From an uncultured Opitutia bacterium (GTDB taxonomy: Bacteria; Verrucomicrobiota; Verrucomicrobiia; Opitutales; Opitutaceae), in the NCBI GenBank assembly GCA_903872505.1, contig CAIQKV010000042.1, positions 65,139-123,007 on the forward strand: a stretch of DNA of 57,869 bases, given 5' to 3'. Under the pieces are notes generated by a model, which was given only the letters and a program-made list of their open reading frames with translations, was not told the DNA's origin and did not search any database. Of the stretch, positions 24,390-32,540 are shown piece after piece; within the stretch, counting starts at the first letter, position 1, and every line of letters starts with the position of its first letter. A program made the translations under genes and the position numbers.

Positions 24390-24797
24390 ATGATCCTCTT
24401 TCTCCGCGGCCTGTTCCTCCTCGTCCTCGGCTCGATGCTCTGGGTCACCAGCTGGGCCAGCCTGCACTGCCCGCTCTTCGCGGTCCCGCCCGGCGTGGCC
24501 ACCCATCCCTGGTTCATCGCGACGCTCTTCGACGCCTACTGGGGCTTCACGACGTTCTTCGTGTGGGTCTGCTTCAAGCAGACCGCCTGGACCGCGCGCG
24601 TGGCGTGGTTCGCCGCCATCATGCTGCTCGGCAACATCGCCATGTCCGCCTACTGCCTCGACGAGTTGTTCCGGACGCCCCGGGACGGCCGCCTCGCCGA
24701 CCTGCTGACCGCGCGCCGCGACGGCCCCGGCGGGCTGGGCCTGGCGCTGGCCGCCCTCGGCCTCATCGTCGTGGCGGTCGCCCTGCCGCGCGGCTGA
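24390..24797 (+). CDS. DUF1475 small integral membrane protein
   Basis: A 135-residue protein with three to four helices: LRGLFLLVLGSMLWVTSWA, WGFTTFFVWVCFKQTAW, RVAWFAAIMLLGNIAMSAYCL and GLALAALGLIVVAVALP. The opening and the central DAYWGFTTFF...WVCFKQ segment match DUF1475. The family occurs with CFA-synthase homologues. Function unknown; a membrane accessory role in lipid modification is the context-based guess. It lies 13 bases after the methyltransferase stop. Confidence 0.75.
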   Translation: MILFLRGLFLLVLGSMLWVTSWASLHCPLFAVPPGVATHPWFIATLFDAYWGFTTFFVWVCFKQTAWTARVAWFAAIMLLGNIAMSAYCLDELFRTPRDGRLADLLTARRDGPGGLGLALAALGLIVVAVALPRG

Positions 24798-24862
24798 ACG
24801 TGATTCGCCGCTCGCGAACACGGCTTGTGCCGGGCGGCCGCGTCATCTAGCCATTACCGCCT

Positions 24863-25411
24863 GTGTCTAAGCCCGCCTCCAACGTCCCGCCTGCGCCCCG
24901 GCGCACTTTCTGGCAGCGGCGCGTGCGCGACCCGATCGTCGCCCAGCTCACCCAGGGCATCAGTCCGGAGCAGATCGCCCTGACCATCGCCGTGGGCAGC
25001 GCCTTCGCCATTTTTCCCGTGCTCGGCACCACGACTCTGCTGTGCTTCCTCATCGCCCTGGTCCTGCGGCTGAACCAGCCCATCGTCCAGCTCATCAACC
25101 AGGCCCTCTGGCCGGTGCATATCCCGGCGATCTTCGGCTGCATCTGGCTGGGCGAGGCCATCTTCGGCGCGCCCCACGTGCACATCAACATCCGGTTCCT
25201 GCGCCACATGTCCGCGCTGGTGTGGAATGATCCCGCCCTGTTCTTCCACCAGTTCGGCCTGACCGTGATGTACGCCGTCGTCGCGTGGGCGATCCTGGCG
25301 CCGTTCTACATCGCCGCGGTTTACCACATCGCGCTCCCCATCACCCGCGAAGTCACCTACCTGAAGCACAAGGCGGAGACGACGCCGGGCACCCGGCCGC
25401 CCATGCCATGA
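24863..25411 (+). CDS. DUF2062 membrane protein
   Basis: A 182-residue protein starting at GTG. The DUF2062 signature QLTQGISPEQIALTIAVGSAFAIFPVLGTTTLLC is followed by LRLNQPIVQLINQALWPVHIPAIF and a C-terminal hydrophobic segment (VVAWAILAPFYIAAVYHI). DUF2062 proteins are small inner-membrane proteins often encoded with glycosyltransferases or lipid enzymes; their activity is unknown. Its stop overlaps the DUF1295 start by ATGA. Confidence 0.82.
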   Translation: MSKPASNVPPAPRRTFWQRRVRDPIVAQLTQGISPEQIALTIAVGSAFAIFPVLGTTTLLCFLIALVLRLNQPIVQLINQALWPVHIPAIFGCIWLGEAIFGAPHVHINIRFLRHMSALVWNDPALFFHQFGLTVMYAVVAWAILAPFYIAAVYHIALPITREVTYLKHKAETTPGTRPPMP

Positions 25412-26196
25412 GCGCCGGCCCGCTGCTGCTGATCGCGCTCGGCGTCCTCTGCGCCGGGTTCGCCGGTCTTCACCTCGTCGCCCGCCGCCTCGACAACTAC
25501 GGCATCGTGGACATCGCGTGGTCGTATGCGTTTGGCGCCCTCGCGGCGTTCTACGCCCTGGCCGGACCCGGCTGGCCGGTGCGCCGCGCCCTGCTCGCCG
25601 CCCTGGCCGTCCTGTGGAGCGCCCGGCTCGGCACGCACCTCGCCGTCCGCGTGATCGGGCACCACCCGGTCGAGGACGGGCGCTACCGGCAGCTGCGCCA
25701 GGACTGGGCGGCGAACTTCACCGCCAAGATGGCCGGCTTTTTCCAGCTGCAGGCCGTCTCCGTTGTCCTGCTCGGCGCCGCCTTCCTCGTCGTCTGCCTC
25801 AACCCCGCCCCGGCCCTCCACCCGCTGGAACTCGCCGGCGCCGCGCTCTGGCTCCTCGCGATCAGCGGCGAGGCCGTGGCCGACGCCCAGCTCGCCGCCT
25901 TCAAGCGCGACGCCGCCAACCGGGGCAAAGTCTGCGACGCCGGCCTCTGGCGCTACAGCCGGCACCCGAACTATTTCTTCGAGTGGCTCGTCTGGGTGGC
26001 GTTTTTCATCTTCGCCCTCGGGTCGCCCGGGGGGTGGGTCGCGATTATCGGCCCGGCCAGCATCCTTTACCTCCTGCTGCGCGTAACAGGGATTCCCATG
26101 ACCGAGGAACAAAGCATCCGCAGCCGCGGCGACGCCTACCGCCGCTACCAGCGCACCACGAGCGCCTTCGTCCCGTGGTTTCCGAAAAAGCCGTGA
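25408..26196 (+). CDS. DUF1295 protein (steroid 5-alpha-reductase-like fold)
   Basis: A 262-residue polytopic membrane protein. VARRLDNYGIVDIAWSYAFG, GRYRQLRQDWAANFTAKMAGFF, CDAGLWRYSRHPNYFFEWLVW and GIPMTEEQSIRSRGDAYRRYQRTTSAFVPWFP are the DUF1295 hallmarks. The last two segments match the NADPH-site region of steroid 5-alpha-reductases and isoprenylcysteine methyltransferases. A lipid double-bond reductase role fits the context. It overlaps both neighbours (ATGA before, GTGA after), so all three are translationally coupled. Confidence 0.88.
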   Translation: MSAGPLLLIALGVLCAGFAGLHLVARRLDNYGIVDIAWSYAFGALAAFYALAGPGWPVRRALLAALAVLWSARLGTHLAVRVIGHHPVEDGRYRQLRQDWAANFTAKMAGFFQLQAVSVVLLGAAFLVVCLNPAPALHPLELAGAALWLLAISGEAVADAQLAAFKRDAANRGKVCDAGLWRYSRHPNYFFEWLVWVAFFIFALGSPGGWVAIIGPASILYLLLRVTGIPMTEEQSIRSRGDAYRRYQRTTSAFVPWFPKKP

Positions 26197-27203
26197 TTGA
26201 CCGCCTGCTCGAAAAAAATCTCCTGCCCGACTGGCTGGTGCGGATCGGCATCCGCCGGCTGCTCGCGCAGCGGCTGCGCGAGGAGACGGCCCGCTACTCG
26301 GCCGACGCCTATGTCGCCGACCTGAAAACCCGGCCGCTGGCCGAGCAGACCGCCGCCGCCAACGAGCAGCACTACGAGGTCGCGACCCCGTTCTACCAGT
26401 TTTGCCTGGGCAAGCGGCTCAAGTATTCCAGCTGCCTCTACCCGACCGGGGCCGAGTCGTTGGACGAGGCCGAGGAGTGCATGCTCGCGCTCTATACCGA
26501 GCGCGCCCAGCTGGCCGACGGGCAGAACATCCTCGAGCTCGGCTGCGGCTGGGGCTCGCTCGCGCTCTACAACGCGGCGCGGTTCCCGCACTCCCGGATC
26601 ACCGCCATTTCCAATTCCCGCACGCAGAAGGAATACATCGACACCGAGGCGCGGAAGCGCGGCCTCACCAACCTCCGCATCCTCACCTGCGACATCAACA
26701 CCTTCGACATCGCCCCCGGCCAGTTCGACCGCGTCGTCTCGGTCGAGATGTTCGAGCACCTGAAGAACTACCAGCGGCTGTTCGCGCACATCGCCCGCTG
26801 GCTGAAGCCCGGCGGCCTGCTGTTCGTCCACATCTTCACGCACTCGCGCCTCTCCTACCACTTCGTCGCCCGGGACGCCTCCGACTGGATGAGCCGCTAT
26901 TTTTTCACCGGCGGCCAGATGCCGGCGCACGACCTGCTGCCGCGGTTCCAGGATGACCTGAAGCTGGTCGCGGACTGGAAGGTGGACGGCACCCACTACC
27001 AGCGGACGGCCGAGCACTGGCTGCAAAACATGGACGCCCACCGCGAGGAGATCCGGCCTCTGTTCATCGACACCTACGGCCGCGACCAGGCCACCAAGTG
27101 GTGGGCCTACTGGCGCGTGTTTTACCTGAGCTGCGCCGAGCTCTGGGGCTACCGGGACGGCAAGGAGTGGATCGTCAGCCACTATCTGTTTCAAAAACCC
27201 TGA
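26193..27203 (+). CDS. CFA-family methyltransferase resembling plant coclaurine N-methyltransferase
   Basis: A 336-residue SAM methyltransferase, second of its superfamily in this block but without the long N-terminal lipid-binding domain. SAM motif ILELGCGWGSLALY is at 113-126. QKEYIDTEARKRGLTN, VEMFEHLKNYQ, FQDDLKLVADW and ELWGYRDGKEWIVSHYLF follow the order and wording of the plant coclaurine/pavine N-methyltransferases, which belong to the CFA superfamily. The start is a GTG overlapping the DUF1295 stop. It probably methylates a lipid or amine made by the operon; the context favours lipid. Confidence 0.85.
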   Translation: MIDRLLEKNLLPDWLVRIGIRRLLAQRLREETARYSADAYVADLKTRPLAEQTAAANEQHYEVATPFYQFCLGKRLKYSSCLYPTGAESLDEAEECMLALYTERAQLADGQNILELGCGWGSLALYNAARFPHSRITAISNSRTQKEYIDTEARKRGLTNLRILTCDINTFDIAPGQFDRVVSVEMFEHLKNYQRLFAHIARWLKPGGLLFVHIFTHSRLSYHFVARDASDWMSRYFFTGGQMPAHDLLPRFQDDLKLVADWKVDGTHYQRTAEHWLQNMDAHREEIRPLFIDTYGRDQATKWWAYWRVFYLSCAELWGYRDGKEWIVSHYLFQKP

Positions 27204-27221
27204 CCCGCCGCCCGCCGCGGC

Positions 27222-30200
27222 CTAGCCCGGCAGCTTGAAGCCCTCGAACTGCGCCTTCAGGTCCTGCAGGAACGCCGCGGTGCCCGCGCCGTTGACGACC
27301 CGGTGGTCGAACGTGACCGACAGCGTGACGACCTCGACCGGGTGGATCATGCCGCCGTCGTTGATCATCCGCTCGTGCGCCGTGCCCACGAAGAGCGTGC
27401 TCATCGCCGGGGGCACCACGATGGGCTGGGCCTTCTCGATCCCGAACGCGCCCAGGCTCGTCAGGTTGAGCGGCGACTGCACCTCCTCGACCCGGCCCGC
27501 GCGCGTCGCGTCCACCGCGGCGGCGTAGGCGGTGACAAACTCCGGCCAGCTCAGCCGGTTGCTCCGGCGCACGACCGCCGTGCCCAGCCGGTCGCCCTCC
27601 AGCGCCACGGCGATGCCCAGCTCAAACTCGGCCTGCTCCAGGATCGCGCCGTCCTTCGCCACGATCCGACGGAACGGCGCGTGCTGCTCCATCGCGCGGA
27701 CGACGCACCACGCCATCATCACCGACGGCGACGGGGCGTCCTTGCCGGATTTTTGCTTCGCCGTCTCGCGCGCGGTCCGGATCGCGGCCCAGCGCACGTC
27801 CAGCTCCATGTTCGCGGGCACGACGCTGTCGAGCCGGCGGGTGATGGCGGCGGGCAGCGCGGGTTCGCGCCGCTCGCCCGGCCGGGCGGCGGGGGCGGCC
27901 GGAGCCGCCGGGCGTTGCTGGAGCTGCTGCAAACTGGTGGGTGCGGCGGCCATGGCCGGCGCGGCGCCGGGCGTGACCAGCGCGATCTCCTGGCCGATCT
28001 CGACCACGTCGTCGGGCCGGATCTTCCACGCCTTGAAGGTGCCGGCGAACGACGCCTCGATCGGGTAGACGGCCTTGTCGGTCTCGACCTCGCAGAGCAC
28101 GTCGTCGAGGCTCACCTTGTCCCCGGCCTGCTTGTGCAGGGCGACCACGCGCGCCGAGCGCAGGCCCTCGCCCATGATGGGCACTTTCACGACGATGTCG
28201 CTGGTTCCGGGCACGGGGGTGTCTACCGGCGCCGGTGTCCCGCCGGAAGCCGAAACCGCCGAGGCGGCCGAAGCGGACAGGGCGCTTTGTCCGGCACCAG
28301 CCGAAGGGACGCGCTCCAACCTGGTCGCCACCACGCGGCGCAGCGCCGCCACGATGCGCGGCGTGTCGGGCAGCGCCGCGTACTCGTAGACCGGGCTGTA
28401 GCCGATCATCACGTTGCCCTTCGACACCAGCACGGGCGGCGCCACCATCCGGCTCCAGACATCGGGCCGGCCCGCGAGGTGGGAGATGATCATCTGGCCG
28501 ACGGAGCAGTTCTCCGTGTCCTCCTGCACCACGACGAGCCGGCCGGTCTTGCGCACCGACTCCTCGATCATCTCGCGGTCCCACGGCACGATCGAGCGCA
28601 GGTCGATCAGCTCGACGCTGACGGCGCCCGCCACTGCGGCGACGGCCTCGAGGGATTTCTCCATCGTGTTGCCCCACGCGACCAGCGTGACGTCGCGGCC
28701 GGCGGTGCGGCAGCGGGCGTGGCCGATCGGCACCGCCATCGCGGGCTCGTCGAGCTCGTGCTCGGCCCAGAGCAGGTGCTTCGGCGCGAGGAAAATCACC
28801 GGGTCCTCCGCATGCATCGCCGTCCAGAGCAGGCCGGCGGCATCCTCCGGCGTGCTGGGGATGACGACGTTGAGCCCGGGAAAATGCGCGATGGCCGCCT
28901 CGTTCGCCTGCGAATGCCAGAGCGAGCCGCCCGGCAGGTAGGCGCCGTAGGGCGCGTAGATCACGACCGGGCAGGACCACTGGCCGTGGGTGCGCCAGCG
29001 CAGCGTCGCGAGGTTGGTCACCAGCTGGTTCCAGCCCGGGTAGATGAAATCAATGAACTGCAGCTCGAACACCGGCCGCTTGCCGTAGCTCGCGAGCCCG
29101 CAGGCCACGCCGAGGATCGTGCTCTCCGCCAGCGGCGAGTTGAACACCTGGTCGGGAAAGTCCGTCGAGAGTTTCTGCGTCAGGCGGAACACGCCGCCCT
29201 TCGGGTCCTCGATGTCCTCGCCGAAGATCAGGCGGCCCGGATCCGAGTCGAGCCCGGCGCGGAGCGTGAGGTTGATCACGTCGCCCATCCGGTACTTGCC
29301 CGGCCGCAGCACCTGCTCGTCGAGCTGGGCGGGCTGCGAGGAGACGTTGGCCTCGAGCTCGTGCGCGACCGGATTCTCGGCCAGCTCGGCCGCGGCGTAG
29401 TCGAGCCGCACGCGCTCCTTGATCTCCCGGTCGAGCGTCTCGAACTCCGGCTCGGTGAGCTCGCCCTCGGCGAGGAGCTGCGCCTTCAGCGTCAGCAGCG
29501 GGTCGCGCTCCCCGAGCGCCGCCAGGTCCTCCTTGCTGCGGTAGATGGCCTGGTCGTCGGAACTCGTGTGGCTGGAGAGCCGCTCCAGCTTCAGCCAGAG
29601 CAGCACCGGGCCCCCGCCCGCGCGGATCTCCGCCACGGCGGCCTCCGTGGCGGCGTGGACCGCCTCGACGTCCCAGCCGTCGAGCACCCGCCACTGTTCC
29701 GCGTTGAGCACCGCGAGGGCGCGCGGCGTCGTCCGCCGCGTCGGCGTGCTGATGCCAAAGCCGTTGTCCTCGACGACGAACAGCAGCGGCAGCTTGCGCT
29801 CCTGCGCAAAGCACACCGCCTCGAAGAAATCCCCCTGCCGCGTCGCCGCGTCGCCGACCGTCGTGACCACGAGGCTCTGCTTCCCGTCCAGCTGCATGCC
29901 CCACGCCATCCCGCAGGCGGGCAGCAGCTGGGCGGCGGTCGGCGTGGGCACGCTCCAGATGTTCTGCGCGCGGTAGCTGTAGTGCGACGGCATCTGCCGG
30001 CCGCCCGACGACGAGTCGCGCTTCGCCATGTAGTCGAGCGCCAGCTGCCGCGTGGTCACGCCGCGCCCGAGCACCAGGCCGCGGTCGCGGTAGTACGGCA
30101 CGATGTAATCCTCCGGCTGCAGCTGCACCCCGATCGCGGCGAGCGCCTCGTGGCCGCGGCCGGACACGTGAAAGTGCCCCTTGCCCTGGCGGTTGAGGTT

Positions 30201-30293
30201 TTCCTCGCGCAGGTCGCCGTGGCGGCTTTCCAGGATGGTGGTCAGCAGCCGGCGCTTGAGCGAGGGGGACAGGCGGGAGGCAACAGCGGGCAT
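27222..30293 (-). CDS. Single-chain 2-oxoacid dehydrogenase: E1-alpha + E1-beta + lipoyl domain + E2 catalytic domain
   Basis: A 1023-residue fusion. E1-alpha (about 1-320) has the thiamine-diphosphate region VGDAATRQGDFFEAV to VVEDNGFGIS (147-182). E1-beta (about 330-660) has FGEDIEDPKGGVFR, FNSPLAESTILG and HSQANEAAIAHFPGL. A Ser/Ala/Pro linker leads to a lipoyl domain (about 698-775) with the modifiable Lys740 in VETDKA, then an Ala/Pro linker, then an E2 acyltransferase domain (about 812-1023) with His997 in FDHRVVNGAG. The usual DHRxxDG is N-G here. No peripheral-subunit-binding domain is visible between lipoyl and catalytic domains. GDG is GDA in the cofactor motif. The start is the ATG opening MPAVASRLSP. 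Likely substrates are branched-chain 2-oxoacids or pyruvate; no E3 gene is nearby. Confidence 0.9.
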   Translation of the reverse strand: MPAVASRLSPSLKRRLLTTILESRHGDLREENLNRQGKGHFHVSGRGHEALAAIGVQLQPEDYIVPYYRDRGLVLGRGVTTRQLALDYMAKRDSSSGGRQMPSHYSYRAQNIWSVPTPTAAQLLPACGMAWGMQLDGKQSLVVTTVGDAATRQGDFFEAVCFAQERKLPLLFVVEDNGFGISTPTRRTTPRALAVLNAEQWRVLDGWDVEAVHAATEAAVAEIRAGGGPVLLWLKLERLSSHTSSDDQAIYRSKEDLAALGERDPLLTLKAQLLAEGELTEPEFETLDREIKERVRLDYAAAELAENPVAHELEANVSSQPAQLDEQVLRPGKYRMGDVINLTLRAGLDSDPGRLIFGEDIEDPKGGVFRLTQKLSTDFPDQVFNSPLAESTILGVACGLASYGKRPVFELQFIDFIYPGWNQLVTNLATLRWRTHGQWSCPVVIYAPYGAYLPGGSLWHSQANEAAIAHFPGLNVVIPSTPEDAAGLLWTAMHAEDPVIFLAPKHLLWAEHELDEPAMAVPIGHARCRTAGRDVTLVAWGNTMEKSLEAVAAVAGAVSVELIDLRSIVPWDREMIEESVRKTGRLVVVQEDTENCSVGQMIISHLAGRPDVWSRMVAPPVLVSKGNVMIGYSPVYEYAALPDTPRIVAALRRVVATRLERVPSAGAGQSALSASAASAVSASGGTPAPVDTPVPGTSDIVVKVPIMGEGLRSARVVALHKQAGDKVSLDDVLCEVETDKAVYPIEASFAGTFKAWKIRPDDVVEIGQEIALVTPGAAPAMAAAPTSLQQLQQRPAAPAAPAARPGERREPALPAAITRRLDSVVPANMELDVRWAAIRTARETAKQKSGKDAPSPSVMMAWCVVRAMEQHAPFRRIVAKDGAILEQAEFELGIAVALEGDRLGTAVVRRSNRLSWPEFVTAYAAAVDATRAGRVEEVQSPLNLTSLGAFGIEKAQPIVVPPAMSTLFVGTAHERMINDGGMIHPVEVVTLSVTFDHRVVNGAGTAAFLQDLKAQFEGFKLPG

Positions 30294-30410
30294 GAATACT
30301 CCGGGGGCGGGGAGGGGCGGGTTTGGCGCGCGGCAAGGCTCACGCAATTGCCGGCCATGGCAACGCGTTTTCCATACTCCCTTCGGCGTAAAAAGGCCGC
30401 CCGGGATCGG

Positions 30411-32420
30411 CTACGGGCGGACCGCCCCGAGGGTCCGCGCATGGCGCATCAGGCCGCCGCGGAAAGCCGGGAATCCCGCGCCCATCAGCAGCGCAAAGTC
30501 GGCGTCCTCCGGGGACTTGAGCACGCCCGCGTCGAGCACGCGCTTCGTCTCGTCGATCATCACGCGGTTGAGCCGCTCCGTGATCGCCGCGGCCGTGAGC
30601 GGTGACGTCGCCGCCGGCGCGAACTGCGCCATGGCCGGGTTGAACGCCTCCTTGCCGCCGGCGTAGGTATAGAAGCCCGTGCTCGCCCCGTTCTTCCGGC
30701 CCTTCATCCCGGCCGCGAGCATGCGCCGGCAGACCGTCGCGCCGGTGAAGCGCCCCGGAAAATAGTGCGCCATCTCCCCGTAGATGAAATCGCTCACGTC
30801 CACCCCGACCTCGTCGATCAGCCGCATCGGGCCCATCGGCCAGCCCCAGCCGCGCATCGCCGCGTCGAGCTCCGCCGTCGCCACGCCCTGCTCCCAGAGC
30901 AGGCAGGCCTCGTTGAGGTAGAAGAAAAGCACCCGCGTGACGAGGAAGCCGGGCGACGACCGGCAGATGACCGGGGTCTTCCCCAGCGCCTTGGCGAACG
31001 CGAGCGCGCGTTCCGCCGTCACGCGGGTCGTGTGCGGACTGAGCACCAGCTCCACCAGCGGCATGCGGCTCACGGGATTGAAAAAATGCAGGCCGACGGT
31101 GCGGCCGGGCTCCGCCACCTTCGCGGCCAGTTCCTCGATCGGCAGCGCCGAGGTGTTTGACGCCAGCACGCAGTCGGGCCGCACCACCGCCGCCAGCTCC
31201 GCGAAGAGCTGCTGCTTCACCGCGACGTCCTCCGTGATTGCCTCGACCACGAGGTCGCATTCGCCAAATCCCTCCCACGCCGTGGTGGTCCGCACGCGGG
31301 CCAGCCCGGCGGCCGCCGCCTCCGGCTTCAGTTTTTTCCGCGCCACCGCCTCGTCAAACACGCCGCGGATGACCGCCAGCCCGCGCGCGACGAACTCCGG
31401 CTGCACGTCGCGCAGCACCACCTCGTAACCGCAGGCGGCGCACCACTGCGCGATGCCGGAGCCCATCACGCCGGCGCCAACCACGCCGATCTTCTTGAAG
31501 GGGACGGGCGCCGCGGCCGCCGCAGCCGGTGGAAACCAGGCGTCGACCGTGAGCTTCTTGACCGCGTCCTTGAGAAAAAAAACGTAGATGAGGTTCTTGC
31601 AGACCTCGCCCGCGGTCACCTCGCCGAAGATCCGGGACTCCACCGCGAGCGCCGCGTCGACCGGCTGCCCTGCCGTCTGCTCAACCACCGCGATGGCCTG
31701 CAGCGGCGCCGGCTCAAAGCCCCGCGTCTTCTTCGCGGTCACCGCGCGCAGCCCGGCGAAAAACGCCGCGTCCACCGCGGGTGGCGCCGCTCGGGCGGGA
31801 AGCCCGTTCGCGGCCAGCCGGAGCGCGGCGGCCTGCGCGCGCACCTTGAGTTCGGCCGCGGGGGCGAGTTCGTCGACGATCCCGAGGCGGAGCGCCTCCG
31901 CGGCGGGCAGGAGCGTGGCCTTGAGGAGGCAGTCCAGCGCGGCCGCGGCCCCGATGAGCCGGGGCAGGCGCACCGTCCCGCCCCAGCCGGGAATCGTCCC
32001 GACGCTGGTCTCCGGCAGGCCGATGACGGTCTCGCGCGCCTCGCTCGCGATGCGCCAGTGGCTGGCCAGCGCCACCTCGGTGCCGCCACCCGCGCAGGCC
32101 CCGTGGATGGCGCACACGACCGGCACCTTGAAATTGGCCAGCAGGGCGAAGCACGCCTGCCCCTCGCGCGAGACCGCTATCGCCGCCGCCGCGTCGGGCA
32201 GCTGCGCGAGCCACTTGAGGTCGGCCCCGGCGATGAAGATGCGCTCCTTCGCGCTCAGCACGACGACCGCTTTCACGGGCTGCGCCGCCAGCGCGGCGAG
32301 CGCCGCGCGCAGGTCGGCAAAGACGGCGGGGGTGAGCACGTTGACCCGCGCGGCCGGATCATCGAACACGATCCAGCCAATTTGGTCGCGGTCCACGGAA
32401 TGGGTGACGGTCGGATTCAT
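30411..32420 (-). CDS. Fused enoyl-CoA hydratase / 3-hydroxyacyl-CoA dehydrogenase (FadB/FadJ-like)
   Basis: A 669-residue beta-oxidation enzyme. The hydratase half (1-190) has the oxyanion segment FIAGADLKWL and two candidate catalytic Glu residues in CAGGGTEVALA and IGLPETSVGTIPGWGGTVRL. The dehydrogenase half has the NAD-binding IGVVGAGVMGSGIAQW, the catalytic His-Glu region VGLHFFNPVSRMPLVELV, and the C-terminal FLVTRVLFFYLNEA and GWPMGPMRLIDEVGVDV. It converts trans-2-enoyl-CoA to 3-oxoacyl-CoA. It lies upstream of, and could be co-transcribed with, the E1/E2 fusion (117-base gap); both feed acyl-CoA metabolism. No thiolase is adjacent. Confidence 0.92.
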   Translation of the reverse strand: MNPTVTHSVDRDQIGWIVFDDPAARVNVLTPAVFADLRAALAALAAQPVKAVVVLSAKERIFIAGADLKWLAQLPDAAAAIAVSREGQACFALLANFKVPVVCAIHGACAGGGTEVALASHWRIASEARETVIGLPETSVGTIPGWGGTVRLPRLIGAAAALDCLLKATLLPAAEALRLGIVDELAPAAELKVRAQAAALRLAANGLPARAAPPAVDAAFFAGLRAVTAKKTRGFEPAPLQAIAVVEQTAGQPVDAALAVESRIFGEVTAGEVCKNLIYVFFLKDAVKKLTVDAWFPPAAAAAAPVPFKKIGVVGAGVMGSGIAQWCAACGYEVVLRDVQPEFVARGLAVIRGVFDEAVARKKLKPEAAAAGLARVRTTTAWEGFGECDLVVEAITEDVAVKQQLFAELAAVVRPDCVLASNTSALPIEELAAKVAEPGRTVGLHFFNPVSRMPLVELVLSPHTTRVTAERALAFAKALGKTPVICRSSPGFLVTRVLFFYLNEACLLWEQGVATAELDAAMRGWGWPMGPMRLIDEVGVDVSDFIYGEMAHYFPGRFTGATVCRRMLAAGMKGRKNGASTGFYTYAGGKEAFNPAMAQFAPAATSPLTAAAITERLNRVMIDETKRVLDAGVLKSPEDADFALLMGAGFPAFRGGLMRHARTLGAVRP

Positions 32421-32540
32421 GGGGTGGGGTTTTGCCGGGCGAGCATGCGCGCGCCGGCGTGGGTTTCAAATCATTGCGGCTCGTCGCGGCCGACCCGCCC
32501 CACCCTCCGAACCCCGGCCACTTTCCGCGTTGCGGGAAAA

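Noticed and set aside
27303-30605. Very long open frame antisense to the E1/E2 fusion (about 1100 codons, plus strand)
   Set aside because: It is a high-G+C shadow: Arg/His/Gly-rich, with no recognisable domain, while the opposite strand has clear motifs throughout.
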